The notes under the pieces are model-generated. The model ran no database searches, had not been told where the DNA came from, and saw only the letters and a list, made by a program, of their open reading frames with translations. A stretch of DNA of 64,000 nucleotides from Ravibacter arvi (GTDB lineage: Bacteria > Bacteroidota > Bacteroidia > Cytophagales > Spirosomataceae). The stretch spans positions 191,716 to 255,715 of the forward strand of contig NZ_BAABEY010000024.1 in NCBI RefSeq assembly GCF_039540405.1. The letters are read 5' to 3'. Positions 57,409 to 64,000 of this stretch are shown one piece after another; the first letter of the stretch is position 1; each line of letters opens with the position of its first letter. The position numbers and the translations under genes were made by a program.

Positions 57409-58536
57409 ATGTTGTTTTCCGAAATTCCGGGTCTGGATCAGGTTAAGGATGTATTGCTGCAGGCAGTCAGGAAAGAGAAAGTAGCTCATGGTCTTTTGCT
57501 GGACGGGCATCCGGGCGGGGGCGGGCTTTCATTGGCGCTGGCCTTTGCGACCTATGTTTTCTGCGAGGACAAACAGGAACGGGATGCCTGCGGGAAATGT
57601 GCCGCTTGTACAAAAATGAGCAAGCTGGCCCACGCCGACCTGCACCTGATTTTCCCGTTTGCCAGGACGGACTCGAAAGATTCCCGGAAATTGTCCGAGC
57701 ACTTTCTGCCTGAATGGCGGGAGTTTTTAGCGATAAGTCCCTACCAGACACTCCCTCAGTGGCTGCAATTTCTCAAGCTTGACAACAAACAGGCAATTAT
57801 CCCTGTTGATGAAGCCCGGAATATTCTGCGGAAGCTCACGCTCAAGTCCTATGAAGGAGGGTACAAAATCCTGGTTATCTGGAAACCGGAACTGATGAAT
57901 GCTTCATCGGCCAATGCGCTGCTCAAAATCCTGGAAGAGCCGGCTGCCCGTACGCTGTTTATTCTCGTGTCCGACGAGTCCGACAAGTTGCTGGCAACCA
58001 TCCTTTCGCGGGTGCAACGCATTTGGGTGCCTCACTTCAGTGATGAAGCCGTGAAGGGTTACCTTGCTGAAGACCTCGGCCTTACGGATGACCGGAAAAT
58101 AGCTGAAATTGTATACCTGGCAGAAGGAAACCTGGCGGAGGCGCTCGCGCTCAGCGGCGAACAGATTGACGACCGGCTCGTTTGGTTCCGGGAGTGGATG
58201 ACCAATTGTTACCGGAAAAATGTGTCCGGAATGATTCAGATGGCCGACCAGTTCGATGCTTTCCCCAGAGAAAAGGAGAAAGATCTGCTGGAGTATTCCC
58301 TGCGTGTTTTCCGGGATATTCTCCTGCTGAAATCAGGCGCGAATGACCTGATCCGCACTGCAGACGGAAACCGGACCTTCCTCGAAAACTTTTCCAGATC
58401 TTTCCATGAGAAGTATCTTCACGCCATTGCCGGGGAATTATCGAAAGCACATTATCATATTGAGAGCAATGTGCGGGCGAAGATTGTTTTCCTCGATCTA
58501 TCGTTAACTTTGTCAAAATTGCTGAAGCAGGGTTAA
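57409..58536 (+). CDS. holB: DNA polymerase III delta-prime subunit
   Basis: A 375-residue clamp-loader subunit. LDGHPGGGGLSLALAFATYVF near residue 26 stands where ATPase relatives have the P-loop but lacks the lysine, as expected for delta-prime, which does not bind ATP. The zinc module CGKCAACTKMSKLAHADLHLIFP near 64 follows, then KILVIWKPELMNASSANALLKILEEP near 155 and LFILVSDESDKLLATILSRVQRI, typical of delta-prime. Its C-terminal helical part contacts other subunits. It follows the GlmU-like gene by 21 bases and precedes rimB by 18. Confidence 0.95.
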   Translation: MLFSEIPGLDQVKDVLLQAVRKEKVAHGLLLDGHPGGGGLSLALAFATYVFCEDKQERDACGKCAACTKMSKLAHADLHLIFPFARTDSKDSRKLSEHFLPEWREFLAISPYQTLPQWLQFLKLDNKQAIIPVDEARNILRKLTLKSYEGGYKILVIWKPELMNASSANALLKILEEPAARTLFILVSDESDKLLATILSRVQRIWVPHFSDEAVKGYLAEDLGLTDDRKIAEIVYLAEGNLAEALALSGEQIDDRLVWFREWMTNCYRKNVSGMIQMADQFDAFPREKEKDLLEYSLRVFRDILLLKSGANDLIRTADGNRTFLENFSRSFHEKYLHAIAGELSKAHYHIESNVRAKIVFLDLSLTLSKLLKQG

Positions 58537-58554
58537 CGGCAAATCCAAGTTGAC

Positions 58555-58983
58555 GTGTTAGCTAGTCAGATCATAGGCGCAACGGAGATCGTAAACTTTC
58601 CTGAGTTTAATTGGCTCCGGGTACAGGCCCGGGTAGATACCGGGGCAAGGACTTCGGCCATGCATTGTGCCAGGGTCGTTCTCGAAAAAAAAGAAGGGCG
58701 ACCCCTTCTGAATTTCTGGCTCACGGTCGATGCCGGACGCGAACCTGTCGGCTTCTCGACTTTCGATTTCCAGGAACGGGAAGTAAAGAGCTCGTTCGGC
58801 ACGGTGGAGAAACGATTTGCCATCAAAACCCTTGTCGTGATAAATGGCAGGAGGTTCAGGGGGAGTTTTACCTTATCCAACCGTGACAACATGGTCTACC
58901 CGGTGCTCATAGGCCGGAATTTTCTCAAAGGCCGTTTTCTCGTAGACGCTTCTGTCAACAAAGTAAAGCCGTCAAAGGCGTAG
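58555..58983 (+). CDS. rimB: RimB-like retropepsin family protease
   Basis: A 142-residue aspartic-protease-like protein. RVDTGARTSAMHCARV near residues 25-40 carries the DTG active-site motif and PVLIGRNFLKGRFLVD near 118-133 the family ending. RimB acts with RimK in editing the glutamate tail of ribosomal protein S6; relatives are annotated as ATP-dependent zinc protease, though the DTG motif argues for an aspartic mechanism. The start is a GTG (58555) because no ATG lies near. It is directly before rimK. Confidence 0.85.
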   Translation: MLASQIIGATEIVNFPEFNWLRVQARVDTGARTSAMHCARVVLEKKEGRPLLNFWLTVDAGREPVGFSTFDFQEREVKSSFGTVEKRFAIKTLVVINGRRFRGSFTLSNRDNMVYPVLIGRNFLKGRFLVDASVNKVKPSKA

Positions 58984-59026
58984 TACCTCTTCATTCCTTT
59001 CAATCAGGACTTCAAAAAAAACAAAC

Positions 59027-59929
59027 ATGAGAATTGCCATTCTTTCTACTAATAAAGAACTGTATTCAACGAAAAGACTTCTTGAGGCGATCCGAAAGCG
59101 TGGCTACGAGGGAGTCGTGATCGACCATTCCAAGTGTTTCCTGGTGGTAGAAGGCAACAGGCCATCGCTGGTATACAATGATATGCAGCTGCAACATATC
59201 GATGCCGTAATTCCGAGAATCGGGACTTCTATTTCCGGTTTCGGGTGTGCGGTAGTCAGGCAGTTCGAAATGATGAAGGTGTTTACCACCGTAAAATCCC
59301 AGGCAATCATGCGGTGCCGGGACAAGCTGCGCAGCCTCCAGATCCTGTCGAGAGCCGGGGTCGACATCCCGAAGACCGTAATGGCCAAAGATTCTACGCA
59401 GGTGGAAGCGCTCCTGAAGATGGTAGACGGACCGCCCGTTGTGATCAAAACGCTGGAAGGAACCCAGGGAGTAGGCGTTGTGCTGGCCGAAACCAAGAAG
59501 GCCGCCAAATCAACCATTGAAGCCTTCTATGGCCTTCGTGCCAATTTCCTCATCCAGGAATATATTGCTGAGGCTGAAAGCGCCGACATACGTGCTTTTG
59601 TGGTCGGTAACCGGGTGGTAGCGGCAATCAAACGCCAGGGATTGGAGGCCGATTTCCGGTCAAACCTGCATCGCGGGGGTAAAGGACAGCCTGTGATACT
59701 ATCGGAAGAAGAAGAGCGGGCAGCATTGGCGGCCGCAAAGGCGCTGGGCGTTAAAGTGGCAGGTGTGGACCTGCTGCAATCAAAACGGGGGCCGCTGGTG
59801 ATAGAAGTGAATTCTTCGCCCGGTCTGCAGGGGATTGAAGAGGTTTCGGGAATTGATGTAGCGAGTGAGATAATTAATTATATTGAGGAAAGAATTGTTC
59901 TGGACGAAGGCGATACCGTCGGAGTTTAG
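59027..59929 (+). CDS. rimK: Ribosomal protein S6--L-glutamate ligase RimK
   Basis: A 300-residue ATP-grasp enzyme that adds glutamate residues to the C-terminus of ribosomal protein S6. RIAILSTNKELYSTKRLLEAIRKRG opens the family, PPVVIKTLEGTQGVGVVLAET near residue 137 is the ATP lysine and glycine loop, FLIQEYIAEAESADIRAFVVGNRVVA near 170-195 and VAGVDLLQSKRGPLVIEVNSSPGLQGIE near 245-272 carry the metal ligands. The rimB-rimK pair matches the known system. Starts 43 bases after rimB. Confidence 0.94.
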   Translation: MRIAILSTNKELYSTKRLLEAIRKRGYEGVVIDHSKCFLVVEGNRPSLVYNDMQLQHIDAVIPRIGTSISGFGCAVVRQFEMMKVFTTVKSQAIMRCRDKLRSLQILSRAGVDIPKTVMAKDSTQVEALLKMVDGPPVVIKTLEGTQGVGVVLAETKKAAKSTIEAFYGLRANFLIQEYIAEAESADIRAFVVGNRVVAAIKRQGLEADFRSNLHRGGKGQPVILSEEEERAALAAAKALGVKVAGVDLLQSKRGPLVIEVNSSPGLQGIEEVSGIDVASEIINYIEERIVLDEGDTVGV

Positions 59930-59952
59930 CACAGCCTCACTAAAAAGTCGTT

Positions 59953-60882
59953 ATGCATATTAGAATTGGTACGCGGGGGAGCCGCCTGGCACTGTGGCAG
60001 GCCGACCACGTGAAATCATTGCTGGAAAAAGCCGGCGCCACGGCGGAAAACGTGATTATCGAAACAAAGGGCGACAAAATACTGGATCGCTCACTTTCGA
60101 GCATAGGCGCCAAAGGCCTCTTTACGGAAGAATTGGAGGAAAAACTTCGCACAGGTGAAATCGATATCGCCGTCCATAGTGCCAAAGACGTTCAGTCGTC
60201 GCTGGATGACGACCTGGAGCTGATTGCTTTTACGGAGAGAGAGCGTGTAAACGACGTGCTGCTAAGCTTTGATCCGCAGAAAAAATTGTCGGCTACCGAA
60301 AGTTTTATCGTCGGGACTTCTTCGGTAAGGCGTGTCGCTTTCCTGAGGCATTTTTACCCCCACCTCAACGTGGTGAACATGCGGGGTAATTTGCAAACCC
60401 GTCTGAAAAAGATGGAGGAGGGAGTCTGTGACGCCCTGTTGCTTGCATTTGCGGGTGTACATCGCATGGGGTATGATGACTTGATTACCGAGGTAATAGG
60501 CGAAAAAACGTTTATTCCGGCGGTAGGCCAGGGAAGCGTAGCGGTGGAGTGCGCAAGGGCGTTGGATAGCGGGCGCAAGGCCCTGATCAGGTCGGCTGTT
60601 AACCATCCCGATACCGAAACCGGGCTTCTCGCAGAGCGCGCTTTTCTTAAAAAAGTACAAGGGGGATGCAGCGTGCCCGTATTTGCCCTTTCCGAGGTAT
60701 CGGGCGGAATACTGACATTAAGAGGTGGCGTAATCAGCTTGGATGGCCGTCAATTGCTGACCGATACCAGGACGGGGGTATCCGGGGATGCGTCTTCCCT
60801 GGGAAATGAACTGGCGGATGTAGTGCTGGCCAAGGGGGGCAGGGAAATTCTCGACGAAATTAAAAGGACGAGAACAATATAA
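59953..60882 (+). CDS. hemC: Hydroxymethylbilane synthase (porphobilinogen deaminase)
   Basis: A 309-residue heme-pathway enzyme that joins four porphobilinogens. IRIGTRGSRLALWQADHVKSLL opens it, KGLFTEELEEKLRTGEIDIAVHSAKDV near residues 55-76 binds substrate, RGNLQTRLKKM near 141 has the conserved arginines and KKVQGGCSVPVFALSE near 234 the cysteine that holds the dipyrromethane cofactor. Length is standard. Lies 23 bases after rimK, likely co-transcribed. No other hem gene is in the window. Confidence 0.97.
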   Translation: MHIRIGTRGSRLALWQADHVKSLLEKAGATAENVIIETKGDKILDRSLSSIGAKGLFTEELEEKLRTGEIDIAVHSAKDVQSSLDDDLELIAFTERERVNDVLLSFDPQKKLSATESFIVGTSSVRRVAFLRHFYPHLNVVNMRGNLQTRLKKMEEGVCDALLLAFAGVHRMGYDDLITEVIGEKTFIPAVGQGSVAVECARALDSGRKALIRSAVNHPDTETGLLAERAFLKKVQGGCSVPVFALSEVSGGILTLRGGVISLDGRQLLTDTRTGVSGDASSLGNELADVVLAKGGREILDEIKRTRTI

Positions 60883-60902
60883 ATAACCCGTCGCCTATTG
60901 CC

Positions 60903-62252
60903 ATGATGAATTGGGAACAGTTATTATCCGCCAAGCGGTGGGGGAGCGTACGCGAAGCAGCACAGGATGCGGAAGAAGCGCGGTCCGAGTTTCAGCGTGA
61001 TTATGATCGCCTGATTTTCTCATCCCCATTCCGCAGGTTACAGAATAAAACGCAGGTATTTCCGCTTCCGGGGAGTATTTTTGTGCATAACCGTTTGACT
61101 CACAGTCTGGAAGTTGCCAGCGTGGGAAGGTCCCTCGGAAGAATTTTCTACAATCAGCTGAAGAAATCGAACCCCGAAATTGACCGGCAGCTTCCCCTGG
61201 TGAGCGAAGTAGGCAATATTGTTGCCTCGGCCTGTCTCGCGCACGATCTCGGTAACCCCGCTTTCGGTCATTCCGGAGAGTCGGCTATTTCTCATTATTT
61301 CGAAGAAGGTGACGGGAAAGTATACAGGAAGGAGCTCCGGGACGCTGAATGGCAGGATCTCATCCGGTTTGAGGGTAATGCCAATGCATTTCGCATCCTG
61401 ACCCACTCCTTTAAAGGGAAGGGGCAGGGGAGTTTTTCCCTGACCTACTCTACGTTGGCAGCAATAGCGAAGTATCCGTGCGCTTCCATCACCGGGCACG
61501 ACAAGTCATGGATCCACAAGAAAAAGTACGGTTTTTTCCAGGCGGAAGAGGCTGGTTTCAGAGAGCTGGCCGAACGACTCGGGCTGATTGCCGATGCGGG
61601 TGAGCACCTGGCTTACAGGCGGCATCCCCTCGTTTTCCTCGTGGAAGCTGCGGACGATATTTGCTATAACATTATCGACCTTGAAGATGCCCACCGGCTT
61701 AAGATCCTGTCCTACCCGGAAGTTGAAAGTCTTCTGCTGCCAGTTTGTGACGACGACCGGCTGGCCGGGCGATTGGCCGGAATCGAGGATTCGGAAGCGA
61801 GGGTAGGCCTGCTTCGTGCAAAGGCCATCAGCCGGCTGATCGGAGAATGCTCGGAGGTGTTTTTTGAGGCCCAGGAGGCGCTGCTTCGGGGCGATTATAA
61901 TTTTGCATTGATAGACCAGGTAAAGGAACCGTATCTTTCAGCACTCAAAAAAATAAAGGAGGTTTCCCGCAAACAGATTTACAACCATTCCACTGTGGTG
62001 CAGATAGAAGTAGCCGGGTATAAAGTGATCGGTGGGCTATTAGAAGAATTTATCCCTGCTTATCTCAATGAGAAGAAAACTTCCTACCAACGGAAACTGG
62101 TTGACCTCATGCCACGTCAGTTTTATACCGACGAAAGCGACACCTATACCAAAATAATGTCGGTGCTGGATTTTGTTTCCGGCATGACTGATTTGTATGC
62201 CGTGGAGCTTTACAGCCGCATCAGGGGAACGTCGTTCCCTTCCCTGGCCTGA
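60903..62252 (+). CDS. dgt: Deoxyguanosinetriphosphate triphosphohydrolase-like protein
   Basis: A 449-residue HD-domain enzyme that splits dNTPs to nucleoside and triphosphate. SSPFRRLQNKTQVFPL near residue 40, HNRLTHSLEVASVGR near 62-76 (HD-domain first His) and CLAHDLGNPAFGHSGE near 104-119 (HD pair) are the Dgt signature; VEAADDICYNIIDLEDAH near 248 is the later Asp motif. The length fits the Bacteroidota dGTPase type. Either of two tandem ATGs (60903 or 60906) may be the start. Confidence 0.94.
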   Translation: MMNWEQLLSAKRWGSVREAAQDAEEARSEFQRDYDRLIFSSPFRRLQNKTQVFPLPGSIFVHNRLTHSLEVASVGRSLGRIFYNQLKKSNPEIDRQLPLVSEVGNIVASACLAHDLGNPAFGHSGESAISHYFEEGDGKVYRKELRDAEWQDLIRFEGNANAFRILTHSFKGKGQGSFSLTYSTLAAIAKYPCASITGHDKSWIHKKKYGFFQAEEAGFRELAERLGLIADAGEHLAYRRHPLVFLVEAADDICYNIIDLEDAHRLKILSYPEVESLLLPVCDDDRLAGRLAGIEDSEARVGLLRAKAISRLIGECSEVFFEAQEALLRGDYNFALIDQVKEPYLSALKKIKEVSRKQIYNHSTVVQIEVAGYKVIGGLLEEFIPAYLNEKKTSYQRKLVDLMPRQFYTDESDTYTKIMSVLDFVSGMTDLYAVELYSRIRGTSFPSLA

Positions 62253-62318
62253 GCAGCGCTGTGGTGTTGAAAGTGGGGTGAAAAAAAGTTATCTTGCAGG
62301 TGACAAGTTCTCGAAGAA

Positions 62319-63362
62319 ATGGATGTTGCCAATGTTGTCATATCCCGGAAAAAGCCGATAATCCCGGTTAGTCCGGAGCTCCGTAAATATCTCCGTACCT
62401 ACCAGCGCGAAAAGCGGTTGCCGATCAGTTATCATGATCTGATGCAGTTTACGGAGTCTTTCCCGGTATTGGATAAATTCAATAAAGATACCTTATGGCA
62501 GAGCCCCCTTTATCCGGGTATAGAGCTCGACCGGATTCATGACGGGTTGAAGATGGCCTACGCGATTCTGAAGGCCTCCGGCAATCTTCGGCTCGTAGAG
62601 CACAAGTATATCGAGCGGATCGATTACTGCATGTTTGGCAATTCCAATCCGTTTCGGGTGAAAATAGTCAACAGGCTTAACGATATCTATGACTATTTTT
62701 ATATCAAACGTGCTGACACTTCCCGTATTTACGGGCTGGAATTGGAAGAAATTCTGACGCCTAACCAGGTGAACTATGTCGTTGACGAGGAAACCCTGGT
62801 GGAGGAACACATCGCGGGAATCCCGGGAGACGTATTTGCAAAAAATCGCCTGAATCACCCTGACTATAATATGACCCGGGTGGCGAAGGAATTTGTGAAG
62901 TTCAACGAACGCTGTCTGATTACCTTGCTGGGAGACATGCGGGCGTACAACTTTGTAATGCAGATTACGCCGGATTTTGACGATTTTCAGTTCAGACTCA
63001 GGGCAATTGACTTCGATCAGCAGTTTTACGAAGGGAATCCGAAAGTATATATGCCCCAGTTTTTCAAGGAAAACTATGCCTATGTGAAGCTGGCTATGGA
63101 GTTTCTTACGGAGAAAACCGTCAGACAGTACCAGCAGGAGGAGCATTCCAGTTTGCTCTACCAGGTTCGCAGCGAGAGGCACCGTCTGGCGGCGCTTCGG
63201 GATGTTTCTATACTGGACTATACGTCAACGCCGGAGAAAGTGGCCGAGCTGAAAACGGGCCTGGCGTCGCATTTCGGTGACGCTAAATATCTGCAATGCC
63301 GCTCAATGGGCCAGATTATCGAATTGAATATCAAGAATGTGATCCGGAACGTAAAGCTCTGA
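62319..63362 (+). CDS. Unrecognised protein with kinase-like motifs
   Basis: A 347-residue cytoplasmic protein that I cannot assign to a family. The order of residues resembles a protein-kinase or APH-type fold: Lys130 in YFYIKRAD (ATP lysine position), a following acidic helix LELEEIL, a hinge-like LVEEHIAGIPG near 160-170, the catalytic-loop pattern LLGDMRAYNFV near 203-213 (Asp206, Asn211) and RAIDFDQ near 228-234 (Asp231 as DFG aspartate). No glycine-rich loop is obvious near residue 110. If correct, it may phosphorylate a small molecule or protein. It is a single gene following dgt by 66 bases. Confidence 0.7.
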   Translation: MDVANVVISRKKPIIPVSPELRKYLRTYQREKRLPISYHDLMQFTESFPVLDKFNKDTLWQSPLYPGIELDRIHDGLKMAYAILKASGNLRLVEHKYIERIDYCMFGNSNPFRVKIVNRLNDIYDYFYIKRADTSRIYGLELEEILTPNQVNYVVDEETLVEEHIAGIPGDVFAKNRLNHPDYNMTRVAKEFVKFNERCLITLLGDMRAYNFVMQITPDFDDFQFRLRAIDFDQQFYEGNPKVYMPQFFKENYAYVKLAMEFLTEKTVRQYQQEEHSSLLYQVRSERHRLAALRDVSILDYTSTPEKVAELKTGLASHFGDAKYLQCRSMGQIIELNIKNVIRNVKL

Positions 63363-63383
63363 AAAAAAGGCGCGTTCCCGCCC

Positions 63384-63434
63384 GTCATTCTGAGAAAGAA
63401 GTTTTTTGCGAAAACACCTTGTAGCGGAGATGAC
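63384..63434. repeat. Short degenerate copy of the palindromic intergenic element
   Basis: GTCATTCTGAG at the left and GCGGAGATGAC at the right copy the ends of the 115-bp element further right, with the middle largely lost. It lies 21 bases after the stop of the kinase-like gene. Confidence 0.55.
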
Positions 63435-63487
63435 AAATAGATGTTGTCAATGGTAGTCAATGGTAGCCGGAGGCTACCACCCGGACG

Positions 63488-63947
63488 GTCATCCTGAAGC
63501 GGAGCGCAGCGGAGTCGAAGGATCTCCTGTTGCTATAAAAAAGTCCTCTGAAAGGGATTGGGTGCAGGGACCGGGAGATCCCTCCGCTGCGGTCGGGATG
63601 ACCCTCCGGTTGGTGCGGCTCCAAACCTGTTGTTATCAATGGTAGCGCATCTGCCGGACGGTCATCCTGAAGCGGAGCGCAGCGGAGTCGAAGGATCTCC
63701 TGTTGCAAGAAAAAAGCCCTCTAAAAGGGATTGGGTACTGGGACCGGGAGATCCCTCCGCTGCGGTCGGGATGACCCGGAGGTTGGAGCGGCTCCATCCA
63801 TCGTGTTGTCAATGGTAGCGCATCTGCCGGATGGTCATCCTGAATGGAGCGCAGTGGAACTGAAGGATCTCCTGTTGCTATAAAAAGGTCCTCTGAAAGG
63901 GATTGGGTGCAGGGAGCAGGAGATCCCTCCGCTGCGGTGCCAATGAC
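63488..63947. repeat. Three tandem copies of a 173-bp unit with palindromic 115-bp core
   Basis: GTCATCCTGAAGCGGAGCGC begins at 63488 and 63661, and a variant of it at 63834, exactly 173 bases apart. Each 115-bp core runs to a right arm with GATCCCTCCGCTGCGGTCGG and ATGAC (63602, 63775, 63947); the two arms are roughly inverted copies. The spacer between cores carries tcaatggtagcgcatctgcc. Copies are close but not identical, the third being most changed. No coding sequence, direct link to an integrase or CRISPR-like spacer is seen in 63363-64000; the last 50 bases are AT-rich with nothing recognised. Confidence 0.9.
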
Positions 63948-64000
63948 ATCTTTTTTAACTTATTGTGTTTCAAGTAAATACATATTGTGTTTACCGGCCA

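Noticed and set aside
63363..64000. Possible CRISPR array or phage attachment region
   Set aside because: Units are 173 bp with palindromic cores and related spacers; no short direct repeats with unique spacers and no cas or integrase gene.
1..64000. tRNA, rRNA or riboswitch genes
   Set aside because: No gap between genes showed a cloverleaf, CCA end, rRNA-like stretch or known riboswitch core on reading; short or diverged cases cannot be excluded.

Overview
The window looks like a chromosomal segment of a Bacteroidota bacterium, most likely a member of the Cytophagales close to Dyadobacter or Spirosoma. The evidence is a SusC/SusD pair controlled by an ECF sigma factor and a FecR anti-sigma factor, start codons without Shine-Dalgarno sequences, the TTG / TAnnTTTG type of promoter, type B L31, many lipoproteins with short lipoboxes, and an ebo operon of the kind common in this group. 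No rRNA, tRNA, phage, transposase or CRISPR array was seen. The genus is an inference.

Layout. 1-455 is the end of an M24 aminopeptidase. 464-7206 is a complete eboABCDEF operon (metabolite export to the periplasm), followed by a glycosyltransferase-like gene. 8308-10043 is a two-gene ABC exporter on the minus strand. 10187-12726 holds small single genes: an XRE regulator with a palindromic operator candidate, a DUF1801 protein, an FAD monooxygenase and a GNAT. 12840-25487 is a polysaccharide utilisation locus. On the minus strand, in transcription order, it reads ECF sigma, FecR, SusC, SusD and two FGly-type sulfatases; a secreted beta-helix protein converges on it. The target is probably a sulfated glycan.

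25540-35454 is mainly housekeeping: DinB-like protein, trpB, a secreted esterase, a W-rich secreted protein, a rhodanese-thioredoxin fusion, eno, a FtsB/DivIC-like gene, gpmI, a lipoprotein and galU. 35583-42039 is a TetR-controlled RND efflux operon (TetR, TolC-like, HlyD-like, AcrB-like). The same 12-base motif lies before the TetR gene and before the efflux genes. 42066-53663 holds an atypical LuxR-type regulator, a Tat-exported Gfo/Idh oxidoreductase, recO, a protein resembling the DNA polymerase III psi subunit, a GNAT, an acyl-CoA synthetase, two alpha/beta hydrolases, cysM and a FucP-type sugar transporter. 53771-55542 encodes an FAH-family hydrolase and an SDR that fit the last steps of non-phosphorylating L-fucose catabolism. 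55796-63362 is again housekeeping: rpmE2, a GlmU-like protein, holB, rimB-rimK, hemC, dgt and an unrecognised protein with kinase-like motifs. 63363-64000 has no gene and carries three copies of a 173-bp tandem unit.

The most unusual feature of the window is its intergenic DNA. One family of seven-base repeats (GAAATCG units, arranged as inverted repeats) sits directly after stop codons. A second seven-base family (CTCA-rich units) sits directly before start codons, and in four places it is joined to a conserved segment of about 45 bp. A third, palindromic family forms the tandem array at the right end.
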